Shown piece by piece: positions 1 to 11,700 of a DNA stretch of 64,000 bases. Positions within the stretch are counted from its first letter, which is position 1; the number at the start of each line of letters is the position of its first letter. The translations under genes and the position numbers were made by a program. The DNA is from Chondrosia reniformis (lineage: Eukaryota > Porifera > Demospongiae > Chondrillida > Chondrillidae): positions 1,240,001 to 1,304,000 of the forward strand of contig OX359190.1 in assembly GCA_947172415.1 (NCBI GenBank). Reading direction: 5' to 3'. The notes below the pieces were generated by a model, which saw only the letters and a program-made list of their open reading frames with translations, was not told the origin of the DNA and did not search any database.

Positions 1-842
1 AGGAACATTATTGCACTAAACAATGAAGTCCTGCCTGTGGGACTGAAGTCCTATTAAATAAGAACCTTTAATTAAATAGTTTTCCTTAGTGGTTGATATA
101 TTCAATAAGTGAAATAGGCCCACAGACTTTTCAGTGACCTAATTTAGTTTCATGATATCAAAGTGGCACCCTTACAATTTGAAGGGTGACTGGTCTAATG
201 TTTGAAATTCTTCACTTACACTGAGTAAATATATTGGTTGTCATGTCAGTGTAGAATTTGTTATTATGTCGGCATATTACTTTATCAAGGCGAGTAGTCA
301 TGAGCTCCCTCCCCCTTCCACTAACATTTCATTTTTGTGGGCAACAAGTACAAATATTGTATCTACTGTATAATCCATATCACTCTAACCATAGTATTTA
401 TACAGGTTTATGTGCATGTGTACGAATTGTATATACGTATACATTACTTTATATGACATATTCAATATGTATATGTGATTAGTGCAGACTTCTTTGCATG
501 TGTACATAACGACTAAGGTTTGTCACTCAAATACAAAACTGTTATTCCTAAATTGTGCAAAATAGATATAAATGAAGTGCTCCATTTAGTAAAATTAACT
601 TTAATCACTTCCAAAGTGGTTGGATTTCAGTACTAAGGCTAGTATAATAGAGGTTTAATAATAAGAACTTATATGCACTCTTTCCTCAGATAGTGCAAAG
701 GTTGATCTGTATTGAATAATTGAGGATCTAAAACTATACTACTTTAGTTTGCACTGTAATTAATATAAATGTATATAAGTATTTACTTTAATATGTATTT
801 GTGTACATACATATGTGTAGGTATACAATTGTATTTCTGCAG
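1..842 (+). other. upstream/intron region of semaphorin-like gene 1, no supported exon
   Basis: AT-rich DNA that matches 15951-16766 and 54186-55021. In unit 3 a block of about 650 bp of it is missing (around 38870). The exon at 843 opens in mid-codon and needs an upstream exon ending in phase 2, but I found no signal-peptide or first Sema-blade exon here. The open frame at 258-482 recurs in other units, but its peptide has no signal-sequence character and it has no convincing donor. Confidence 0.5.
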
Positions 843-3800
843 ATACAAACTGGTGGAGTATTCCTCGGATTTGTCACAAATAATTCAAGTGAGTTTCCTT
901 TTACTTTACATTTATTTGCATTTTATTATGTACATATATATACTGTGAATGTACGAGTATTGTCATGGCAACTGATAACTATGACAACGACTAGGCTAAG
1001 CTGGTATTTAAAAGGAAGTGGTTGGAATGTTCATGTATTGCACAGTACCAGAAGTCTCCTCAGTGACAATTGGAACCTATTACGACCAATCATAGGAATT
1101 TGACTTTGTTTCTCCATTAGAGGGTTTCAGGGAAAAAAGGCAAAAATTCTCTTTAAGATCTTGGGGGAAGTAAATTTTCCCAAATCATTTCCATTCCTTG
1201 AATACAGAATGTTAAATTATTTATCTTTAAGCCTCACACATCCACCCTGAAGACATTCTGTTAGATTTGTCCACATGCGTATGTACGTACATGTCCATGT
1301 TCTTCCATTTGCTATTCTGGTCCTTTTGTCTTTTCTACTTTCTTGTTTGTTGAGAGTTGAAGGTTGATCTGACTCTCTTTGTCATTGTTATTCCAGCAGC
1401 ACCTCCTCCCTCTGCACATAACAGAACTGACACCATTAGAGTACATTCTCCTGTGTTGTTAAAATAAGTGTAGAACTAAGGATTTGAAATCACCATGTTT
1501 CATGTGATCCTACGCATTCTAGTGACCACCTCTCTAGTGTGAACACCTCTCTAGTGTGACCACCTCTCTAATGTGACCACCTCTCTAGTGTGACCACCTC
1601 TCTAATGTGACCACCTCTCCATAGTGGCCACTTGTGAATAGTCTATCTTCTCTCAGTCTGTAGATTTACCAAACAATTTCACAGATACAGATAATAGAAA
1701 TTTTCACTTTTCCGATCAAATTGAAGAATGTAAGAAGAGTTTACGTTCTCAACCAGAGCTCGTGAGTCTATATATGGCAGTCTCATATATCTAGATCCAT
1801 TGTGGTTGGGAACAGTGCTAGATAGTTGTACCTGTTTCGGTCATCAAATTCATCAAATCATAAAGCAGCAAGGAGCTGCATGAGTACCCACCAAATACAA
1901 TACTTGTGGTTTGACTATCACACATGATAACCCACACACATGTTGGCTCCATATATGTAGATTCCCTCTTATTGTCATGTTGATGTGATGCTGGTACTGC
2001 TGCCCCAATCTGATTCGACTGGCATCACCGTGAAGAGTATCACTGGTCCTAGCGTTCCCATCAATGAGACCGTTCTGTATTGCACGGCTAATACACACCT
2101 CCCAATCTGTGGATACAGAAATGTAAGGATGTCACATGATTATCACATGATTAATACACAATTTCCTCCCCTGCTGCAATGATGCATATTTCAGTAGCTG
2201 CTACTCCACCAACTAGCCCTGAGGTATAGTAACACCTCCCCTCCCCCCACCCCTAGGGTAGGCAGTAGCAATGAAAATAGACAATTATTCGTTTTCTTCA
2301 ACTTCTTCTTGTTCTAATGTGTCTACAGCGTTCAAACCTCAATCAACTCATCCGAGAGAAGGTCGGAAGTGGGTTCTCTTCGTATTACAACTTCATTCCA
2401 GTGGAGACCTTTGTTGAAGGTACGGAGGTCAAAGGTCATACATTGAGTATATACAGTAATTATGTACCTGTTAAACTCACTTGTCTATGCAGTGCAATAG
2501 TTTTGTAACACGTAGGCCATGCTTACATGATATATATTTAATTTGGGATTATATATGTGATGCTGCCGATAGAAATCACACAGTTATTTATCGAAAAATG
2601 GCTGTCGTATATTTCAATATGGTAAAAAGATATTTTTAATCTACCGTATCTCCTTCATAAAGAAGAGACTTTCACTCAAACTTGTTGAGAAAGATGTTTA
2701 ACTAGGAAAAAAAATCAATTTTAGTTGATGTACCATTTTCTGCAATTTCTACTGGCAACACTGAATTATATTTTCTGCACAACTTATCTGTTCTTGTATG
2801 ATCTTTACTGTACCTGCAGGAGACAATGAGTTTTGGAGTGTTAGCATTAGTGAATCCGATATAGCCAATTCCATCTGGTTTGACAGAACAAACTTTGCTC
2901 TGGACCGCTCTAAAGTTCTTTGGCTGAACGCTGATCTGGAGAGGAGGTTCTGGTTCAATAACGCTGGTTTTGCCAACATTCTGGAAATGGGTGACTACAT
3001 GTACATCTTCTTTTGGGAGAAGGCCATCGAAAGGAAGTGGCAAGTGGTGTCCAGAGTTGGTAGAGTGTGTAAGGTAAGCCATCACTACCGCAGAGAAAGC
3101 CAGACAACAGTTACATGTGTTATGGTTGTTTCCTGTGGGCGGAGCCTACCAGACCCATTTCCTGTGGGCGGAGCCTACCAGATCCATTCCCTGTGGGCGG
3201 AGCCTACAAAGCCCATTTCCTGTGGGAGGAGCCTACAAAACCCATTTCCTGTGGGCAGAGCCTACCAGATTCATTTCCTGTGGGCGGAGCCTACCAGATC
3301 CATTTCCTGTGGGCGGAGCCTACTAAGCTAGTGACTCTGTTAGGTGCTGTGAGGGAACTGTTTCAACTTGTCTTCTGTTGTAGGATGACATTGGCATATA
3401 CGATGACAGGCTGACACTGAAGGTGTTCCGGTCCTTTGTGAAGACCACACTCGTTTGCAATGCCTCTTCTCCAGGGGACCTCAACCAGCACTACGTATTT
3501 CCTTATATAGGTAAGCCCTGGAAAAATAGGGAAACTTTAAGATTTAAAGTTGATCTACGTAAAAGCATTGATATCATCATCATTACAGTAATATCCAGAG
3601 TGTGGTAATGATGATATGGGGAAAGCCCTGCTCTGTATATCCAACTCACTACTCATTAGAGGATTCTCTAGATTCTCAGGAGACTAAAGATGAACCATCT
3701 CAAACATTATCTTTTATTTCTGTCTTCAGTTGATGCTGTTTATGTGGAGGAGGCAAGTTTGGATCAAAAGGTTATGAAGCCAATGATATACACTACATTC

Positions 3801-6800
3801 CAGATGTCCCATCCGCATGGAAAACAAGTTGTATCCTCTTCAGCTATTTGTGTGTTTGACGTGGAGAAGATTGTAACGGCTTTGGAGTCTGGAGAACTGC
3901 ACAACTTTAAAACTGGTGAATCAGTCAATGGACCATCTGTTACTGTAAGTTGTATTCACTGGACGCCTTAATTATCGCTCATCTAGAAATCCCATTAGTG
4001 ATATTCAAAGTCTATAATGTGTATAGTACTGTATGGCATGTCTTATTAGTATCACATTCAATTTACTTTTAGTGCGAGACTTCAGTCAATCGTACAATGG
4101 ACCAAATTACAGATGTAACTTTGTCTAAAGCAGTTGTTACTAACGAAGAGTCCATTCTAAAGTCTGCTACTCATTTGATAGCTGACGGAGAAAGGTGATT
4201 CATACTCTATATCACAGTAAACAGTGCCTTTAATTGTGTGTGTGTACAGCATATAAAACATTATTACTCTTAAAAGTCATCATCAGAATGTTTGTTGATT
4301 TAAATCTGTTAGGCTGAAACGTGTAGTGGTTGGCACGGCAACAGGTTTGGATTCAAAGAAGTACACAATTGTCTATGCTCTGAGTACACACAAATGTAAG
4401 TTGACTTGTCACAATAACTGCCCTTCACACTCAAAGCTCTGTTTACACCAAAATGAGTTGAAATGTGGAGTTTGGGAGAATACATTGGAAACAGTGAATT
4501 ATTGAGATCCACTGTACCTATGTAATACAATAGGGAGGTGTATATGATTCTCTGAATTTTTTTGTCATTGGAATACTGTCAGAGCTACTGGTTTACAAAG
4601 TGACACATTTTGTGACATTTCATCAGTTGAGATTGGTCTACTATACCAAATTACAAACCATTTTCCTATTCTAGTTGAGAAGAAGCTGTACTTGTACAAG
4701 CTGACTTATAGTACTGAGAGAGGGGAAGCAAAGGCCAGTCATGTCAGCTACAAGATGAACCTCCCTACTGGGGAGGAAGGAGGAAGTAATTATGACTCTT
4801 TTGAAGGAAAGAGAATGAAACTTGTTAATGTAAGTGTTTAGAGTAATACTGTAAAGGCTCATTTCTGCATAGAGGGTACTGATTATTGAGAGTTACTGAG
4901 CATAATTGCAGCAACTGGAATAACACAATGAGTGTTTAGAGTAATAATATATCGTTTGTAACTAAAAGATTTTGTGACCCTTAAATGTCAGCAGAAATGA
5001 ACATTTTAGTTAATAATATAAAAAATTGTCATACAATGCTTTTTGCTTCAATTGTTGCTCGCAAGGTTGACATTTATTTATCTTTTCCATGATCATTTGG
5101 AATATTCATGTTGCACACTCTACTAAGTACTATTTGAATGTACAAGTCTTCACTAAGTGTGACTGTCCTGTGGTTGTGGTACTTACAGGAGACCAAGATG
5201 TACATAACAGCGGAAGGTGGACTGTACCTCATTGACACTGATGACTGTACTCTTTACGATGGCTGCTCTTCTTGTGTGACTAGTCTAGATCCACACTGTG
5301 CGTACGACTTCAAACAGAATAAGTGTGTCTCCATCAGTAGGTCAGTACTTATGAGTAGCCATTTTGTTTTAATTATGTGTACATTTTAGTCTTACATACT
5401 TTATAGTTGGTACTGTATGTATGTATGCAAATAAACGGTTGATGAATATTCTTCTGCCAATTTTGTAATACACGAAGCCCCAGTGGAGAAGAAGAAGAAG
5501 GAGAAGACTCTTGTATCCTCATCCAGAGCTCTCACTAGATTTAGTCCCATATAGGCCTTTACTCAAACGTAGATGTAGCATGTAAGAAAAATGGTGTGCT
5601 AGAATATTTTACGTATATTGTATTTCTTTCATTTCTTTATGGATTAATTGGCAATGTTTTCTAAAGAATAATGTTGCAATTGACCTTCCTAGAGGTATAT
5701 AGAGTAACTTTATTTTTATTTTCAGCTCAACTGATCCTAGTTCCCTATTTCAAGATTTAATTAATGGATATGAAGGTATTTGTACAGGTAGGGAATCACA
5801 CTTGTGCTGTGTAATGCACCCTCTCTGCAGTCCCTCCATCTCAACCTCCCATTTCACCCTCTCTACCTCACCTCCCTACCTCACCTCTCCACATTCCAGT
5901 TCAGTCTAGTTCCATTGTCTAATCCACCCCTTCCCCTCTCTCTCTCTCTGTAGGTCGTGATGGCACTCCTCCTCCTCCTACTAGAACAGAACCTAACAGC
6001 CTCACAACAACAGCTAAATCAACAACAGTAATTCAAGCCACAGCTATTCCGACACCAAGTTAGTCAAATATCACATTACCTGTTTTGAGGGAACATTTAC
6101 TGTTAACTGTTTTATTCTACTAATACACTTGTATGTCTGTTGGGGGTACAGTAACACTGATGTTGTTACATGTAGTTTTATATTTTGGATGGAACATCTT
6201 TAGACTTGTTGAGCATCCGAAGATGTAGGTTTTGGTATTCTATGGTATCTCTCAGTCGCTGATGAAGACACTCGAGATCAAAATGCCAAAACTGTTAGAC
6301 ACTCAACAAGTTGAAAGATGTACCATCCAAAAGATATATTCGAGGCAGTAAGAAGGAATTATTATTTTAATGTAGTTTTATATATTAGTTATGATGGTAT
6401 GTTATCTGGATCTTGTAATATAGAGGTAACTGAGGAGCTTGTAGTAGCAGGAGATGGTGACGATGAGATTGATTGGTGGCCATTAGGTATTGGAGTGATC
6501 ATAGGACTTGTTGTTGGTGAGTATGTCATGTGATCAGTGTTCATTCAAAGGAAACATCAACTCCACAGTAACGTACAGTAATACATGAAATGTATAATCA
6601 TCAGATATAGTAATCGAGAAAATACCATTTACAATAAATTGGGACCTCTATTTTATGGCTGTTTTTAAGTGCTCACCTACTGGGTTGGTTATTTAGTGTG
6701 GCTTTCACTAAAGTAGACATTTGATACAATATTTTTTGTAGCAATGAAATTCTGAATATACCACTCATCATACACCATTTTAATGTGTTTCCAATCTTGT

Positions 6801-7730
6801 CCTTTTCAAGGTGTGTTAATTGGAATATTTGCCTGTTTCGTATGCAAATGGAGACAAAACAGAAATAGTAAGCAAGGTTTTGGAGATTCATACACTGGCT
6901 ACCATTCCTCGTCCAACGGAAACAACAAATCTGCAAATGGATCAGTTCCAAATGGTGTTCAAAAGCCCAACAATGCCTTTGATGATGGAGGGGAGAATGC
7001 CCCAATTAGTGTAAAAGGGAGTAACCAGACTATAGAAAACAAAGACGAAAAGCCTCCACTCTTAAATTTGAACCTAAAAACTGACAATGAGACTGGCTTG
7101 TTGAGGAAACCGGCAGATCTCCAAAACTCATCAGATAGTGCAGTGTCCCTCCCTACTGACCTCAACCTTGCAGAGAGCTCTTGTGGGACTCCTGAGACAC
7201 CCATCACCAACTGGGAGTACGACAAGTTTAAGGACAACCTTCAACAGTCACCAGATAAAAACTATAAAATGGGAGTTGCTCCAATGTCTCAAACTTCAGA
7301 CTATCCTGATATAGTCATTAGGAGGGAAAAGCCCTTCTCAAATCTGTCTCAAAACTCCTCTACTTTCAGTCCAGTACGAGATATTAAGAGGGAAAGTACC
7401 CTCTCCCAAGGCTCCACCCACTATATAAGATATTCATCACCTCGTGATCAGAGATGTGATAGTTATTTGTCTCAGCAATTACCTCCAACACCAGAAGGGT
7501 TTTCCCCCAGGGAAACTAAAAGAGACAGTAGACTGTCCCAAGGCTCTCTCAACTTTGTCCTGGGTTCCATCAATGAGAAGGATGCGAGACGTTCCAACAC
7601 TCCTTCCACCATCCGCAGCACCTCCTCCAAACCAGAGGTGTCAAGAAGATGGTCGACTACCTCTGGTCAACCCTTCATCATTGGGCACAGTCAGACCAGT
7701 TTGACTAAAACTGATAGTTTTGACTGCTAA
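843..7730 (+). CDS. semaphorin-like transmembrane protein, copy S1 (5'-incomplete, otherwise intact)
   Basis: Fourteen exons were placed by GT-AG sites and matching phases: 843-888, 1961-2122, 2329-2419, 2820-3073, 3384-3510, 3730-3944, 4073-4194, 4313-4395, 4675-4829, 5189-5340, 5726-5787, 5954-6058, 6424-6516, 6811-7730. They encode about 861 residues without the N-terminus. Exons to 4829 form a Sema propeller, with a VSRVGRVCK blade motif followed by an acidic strand and a conserved Cys. Exon 5189-5340 is a PSI/plexin cysteine repeat (C-x5-C-x2-C...DPHCAYDF...C). A Thr/Ser-rich stalk follows, then one membrane helix split by the last intron (WWPLGIGVIIG onward), then a ~290-residue cytoplasmic tail with four R-x-x-[KR]-x-x-S-x-LSQ-like repeats. 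No plexin RasGAP domain follows, so this is semaphorin-like rather than plexin. The frame of the first exon is supported because changes in S2 and S4 are synonymous only in that frame. Exon 1961-2122 has a weak acceptor. Likely a surface receptor or ligand; function not established. Confidence 0.8.
1519..1632. repeat. 17-bp minisatellite, about 7 units (S1 intron)
   Basis: Head-to-tail copies of a GTGACCACCTCTCTAGT-like unit in the intron between the first two supported Sema exons. Copy number differs sharply between units (about 7, 27, 10 and 17), so it mutates faster than its flanks. Confidence 0.9.
3126..3330. repeat. 29-bp minisatellite, about 7 units (S1 intron)
   Basis: Tandem 29-bp units containing GGGCGGAGCCTACCAGATCC between exons 2820-3073 and 3384-3510. 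The unit lacks stops and 29 is not a multiple of 3, so the array is open in all three forward frames. It is intronic, not coding. Confidence 0.9.
6183..6332. mobile_element. MITE-like foldback element, S1 intron
   Basis: The left end, TTTTGGATGGAACATCTTTA, is mirrored at the right end as TAAAGATGTACCATCC-type sequence with few mismatches. Arms are about 31 bp and total length is about 150 bp. It lies in the intron before the transmembrane exon and is present at the same site in all four units, so insertion predates the duplications. Confidence 0.55.
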
Positions 7731-8268
7731 AGGTCTCGCTCCATACATAGTAATGACACCATGTGAAATGTATATATTATACAGTATCTAGTGCCATATG
7801 TACCTATATATACATGTTGTATCAATTGTACTCTTTCTCATGTGAGATGTTTACAATATTATGTGTTTAATTGTAACATTTTCAATCCAGTTACATAACT
7901 TTATTAAAACCTATTATATGTACAATGTAATACAATGTCATGTATTTAAATTGATCGAAATGCAGAATGTATTGTGTTAGAATTTACAAATTAAAAGGTA
8001 GGAAATACCATATTGAATCATCAGATATTACAAGCACTACCGACTCCATGGTTACCATGGTTACTGTTCTGTCTCTTTCCCAGGATCCACTTGCATGATT
8101 TTCTCCTTTCTGACAGTTTTCTTTGTATCCAAACAAATATACAATTGCTCCAGTTTGACCATCTGTCCTTGTTGACCTATAGTTGGGAGATCATCATCAC
8201 AGTCATATTTACCAGTGGACCCAACACTGTTGTTATATAGCAAGTGATTCAGGAGTAGATGTCATCCT
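7731..8268. other. S1 3' untranslated/intergenic region
   Basis: Follows the S1 stop. A variant poly(A) signal, ATTAAA, lies at 7903-7908 and is conserved downstream of the other S copies. The distal part (about 8060-8268) is antisense-gene-derived sequence. No other gene is seen. Confidence 0.5.
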
Positions 8269-8583
8269 TTAATTGGCACCAGCCACACTTCGCCCTGCAG
8301 AGAAGGAGAACAAATGAATAATATGATACCAATGAATACAATTTAAGGGCTCTCATAATGTTATTCATTGGATTAGTACTTCCTCATTAAGATCCTGTGG
8401 AATGTATATAGACATCACAAAACAATACCAGACCCTATCAGATCAGTACATGTGACCTCCACTGGCTGGAGAGACTACTATGTACTTGTATGTAGGCCTA
8501 CCTACCTCACCTGATCCTTCAACCAAAGCAACACTAGAGGACCATGTGACTAGATAATACCGGAAGTGCATACGAACCGCCAT
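8269..8583 (-). pseudogene. divergent small cysteine-rich gene, unit 1 copy (probably broken)
   Basis: Exon 1 reads from an ATG at 8583 to a GTGAGG donor (8511-8583) and begins MAVRMHFRYY. The second exon (acceptor CTGCAG, exon from 8294) is homologous to the unit 2 and unit 3 copies but has a 2-nt deletion just after the acceptor. This destroys the CKCGWC motif and causes an early stop at 8269. The first exon is as good as in unit 3, so it may be a recently inactivated or truncated copy. Confidence 0.35.
8313..8374. repeat. hairpin repeat in antisense intron (degenerate copy)
   Basis: Degenerate version of a stem that is perfect in units 2 to 4: AATGAATAACATTATGA with its reverse complement about 30 bp downstream. 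Confidence 0.45.
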
Positions 8584-8734
8584 TTTTAAGTGCTACATCC
8601 GCTGAGATCAAAGAGATTACTGCAAATAGGCGTTGCTATAGTTGCAATCACAGTTGTGATAGAAATTCCAGTGACAAATTTCAGTTGTGTTCAGTTAGTT
8701 TTTCAGTTTAGTTTTTCGTTTCTTCGTTAGCTCC
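8584..8734. promoter_or_regulatory. putative bidirectional promoter of K1 and antisense gene
   Basis: About 150 bp separates the minus-strand ATG (8583) from the K1 ATG (8735). An ETS-like CCGGAAGT lies just to its left at 8560 and a YY1-like GCCATTTT at its edge, both typical of metazoan TATA-less divergent promoters. The block is conserved upstream of K2, K3 and K4. The YY1-like site overlaps the putative antisense start codon, which is a reason for caution about that gene. Confidence 0.4.
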
Positions 8735-11700
8735 ATGTCCAAAGATAAAGTGAGTTAATTCATTCATTCAGTTTCTCGTAGAAGTGGGCGTTACTATATA
8801 GACTCACAGTCGCTAACCTTTCACCGGTCAAAATGAGTTCAGTTTAATTTATAGGAAAAGGGCCCTTAGGGTGAATTTTCTGATTAGTAAGTAGGGGTCA
8901 AAATAGCAAAATGTTGAAAATTTTCAGTTTTTTGTTTTACGCATATAAAGAGACGTTGACCTATGCACGATTTATTCGTGCATTTTGAAATGTCAGAGAC
9001 ACCGTTAACAGCGGCCATTTTATAATAATTGGATGACGTCATTTAAATGGCTGCACATCTTAGAAGAATATTAAAAAATTATTACAATTATCTTGTCTCC
9101 TATAAAGATTAAGAGGTTAGAGGTAAGTTAAATGTTGTTGCTTAGTATATTATGATATGTTCATCTGTTTTAATGACTTAAGACCTACCAAGATAATAGT
9201 AACAAGGTTTTTTGTTAACTAATGATAAACTGTATTGTATTCTATTATCTATACGGATTAAAACCTCACTTTCACTTACAATCGCAATTGTTATGTACTA
9301 GACTGAGATAGACCCTGAAAATACTGGCTTACTTTTGCACAGAATACATGGCAGAGAGCATTAACCGCCGCTACAGTACTATTTTAACTCCCGCTGAACT
9401 ATTATTAGCATACAGAGAGGATGACATTATCAAACAGCAGCTAAACTTGTTACTACACTTACATATTTATATAATTGCATTTTTCAGTTTGTATTCTTTA
9501 AGTGCTGTTTCTCAAAATGCTGTTATTTGAACTTTTAATTTCTAGAGGATACTGTGGCTAGTATATTAATATTTAGTTGATGTTTGTGTATTGCACAGTC
9601 GGTAGGTTTCCTGAAGTATCAAAAAATGGCAAAAGAAGGATTTTTTAGTTTTCACCCTAAGGGCCCTTTTCCTATAAAACGGCCCATTTAGCAAACTACA
9701 TGTTCTGCCAGTATATATGAAACTCGTTACAGCAAATAGTACCATTCAGCGCAGGAAATATCTAGTCAGGTCTTGTAGCGGATAATAGAAACTAGTTCAG
9801 TGTTTGAAATGCGTCCAACTCGTCAGATTGAAATAGTGGTATTACCCGAGAATTCTCTAACAGTCAAACCTTTAGCTTTCAGAGACCCTTGCCCAAAGTC
9901 TCTTTGTTTAGAATACTGCGACAGAGTTGGGTTATGCAAAACCTCGCTCAAACTAGCTAGCGAAATGTAACCTTGAGATTCGTAGGCTTCTAAGGAACAC
10001 TTTAGAAATCAAAGTACGCCGCTCGTCCATATAGTGGCAGAATGTTTAACTGGTGCATGTTGAGGAGGTTCAGATTTAATAGATTATTAGACAGTAAACG
10101 CTGAAATGACTCTTTACATTCTGTTAAGTTGGACTTTGTACAAACAGACTGCATGATTTACAGACTGTAACTCAAAGGTTTCTTGTAATAAACTGCTACT
10201 GAAAACTTACATATCTGTGTGTGCTAATTTATAGAGAGTTACCAAGCAGACACGCTTCAATCAGTAAATGTTTCTTATCTCAATTAGATCTTTTGCAGTG
10301 ACCTCCTCAGAGCTGGAGGAGGTCATTTTCTCAACTCCACCAATATCCCCAAAATGTTGTTTGGAACATCCTTTGCTAGAGCACTTGCATATCTTCCAAG
10401 TGTTTTTGTCTATGGAGGATTATATGGAGGAACATCTGAACAGGTTCAGGTTTACAATGTTAATAACACTAAATGGTCAACACTGCCTCGACCTCCTCAT
10501 TCTGAGAGTGGAGCAGCCATCATAGGAAACCAGTTTACTTTAATAGGAGGTGAAAACACTCGTGGCATTCCTACAAACGATCTAGTGACGTGGACAGGCA
10601 AAGAATGGAAAATACTATATCCTCCAATGCACATCACCCGATCCTGGCCAGGTGTTCTTGCATTCGGAGACTTAGTAATTGTCTCTGGAGGAGGAGGAGG
10701 AACAGACACAATTGAATTCCTGGATGTTAACAAAAGAATATGGATACAGTCGAATCTGAAACTTCCTCTACCATTATCATCACACCACATGTCATTGTGT
10801 GGTGAATACATTTACATCTACTACTGGTTCAATGGATATTTTTGGAGAATGAATAAGAAGAATTTTATGGCTTCACTTACAACAAATGATGAACATCACT
10901 GGGAAGAGCTCGAGAATGCACCATTGTTCAGTTCACTATTACAATACAGCACGCTACCAGTCATAGTAGGCCCAGAAGGAATCTTCATTTTCGAGAAGAA
11001 GTGGACACGAATTAGTAAAGAAACGTCTTATCCCTACAATTGTACGGCTTCCCTCAACGGAACTACATTTCTCACATTTGGAGGAAGTGGAAGAGGAGGA
11101 GATCAGACAAGAGCTGTACAGTACGATATAGCAGTTAAGGTTAGTAAACTTGTTTAAGTATTACAAGTCTTGTTAACATTCGTTGCGTGCTTCGCGTACA
11201 CTTTCTCCTTCAAATAGAAACATTAGAAGGTTTTATTTCCTTCGTTAGAGTCACCTAACTTGTGCGCTCAGTGTATACACGAAGCGCGTGTCAATGTTAA
11301 CAAGACTTGTATTGCTTTAATGTTCTCGTACGAGTGTGTTCTACGAACGCTCTCACGAGTTTAAGTGTTAACTTGTTTCCACTAACGAAGACTGTTAAGT
11401 CTTCTTGTTCTTTGCATTTGAAGTGAGAAAGTAGAGGAAAGCGTTTCAAGTATTATCCTCTGTAGTTAAACTGCTTATTATCGCGTACTACGTACGTATA
11501 TTAATTTCTCGTCCTGTGAACGTTCGTGTGATTAGTTATAAGATGTTGGTAGTACAGAAATGTTAGTTGTAGACACGTTTAATAAACTACTTTCTAACAC
11601 AACGAGAGTTAACTGCTAGGCACGGAAGCTTCCCAAGGCGAAGTCGGCCATTTTGTTTTAGTATTCAACAAGTTGTAGCCTAATTTTTGGGCGCCGTTGT

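Noticed and set aside
258..482. 74-codon ORF repeated at 16189 and 54441, considered as first S exon
   Set aside because: No signal sequence, no phase-2 donor, and deleted entirely in unit 3 without other sign that it is an exon.
1399..1470. Exon-like segment after TTATTCCAG encoding APPPSAHNRT and ending in TAA
   Set aside because: Frame does not fit neighbouring Sema exons, there is no donor, and copies differ by non-synonymous changes; treated as intron.
3115..3414. Overlapping ORFs rich in WAEPT/VGGAY/CGRSLPDPF repeats (also 41379-41651 and 57514-57929)
   Set aside because: They are translations of the 29-bp intronic minisatellite in three frames and are bounded by good splice sites of the Sema exons.
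6959..7237. Minus-strand ORF conserved at 22421 and 61464
   Set aside because: Antisense shadow of the conserved cytoplasmic-tail exon.
9348..9530. 60-codon ORF MAESINRR inside the 0.83-kb insertion
   Set aside because: No domain and no second copy in the window; likely chance.
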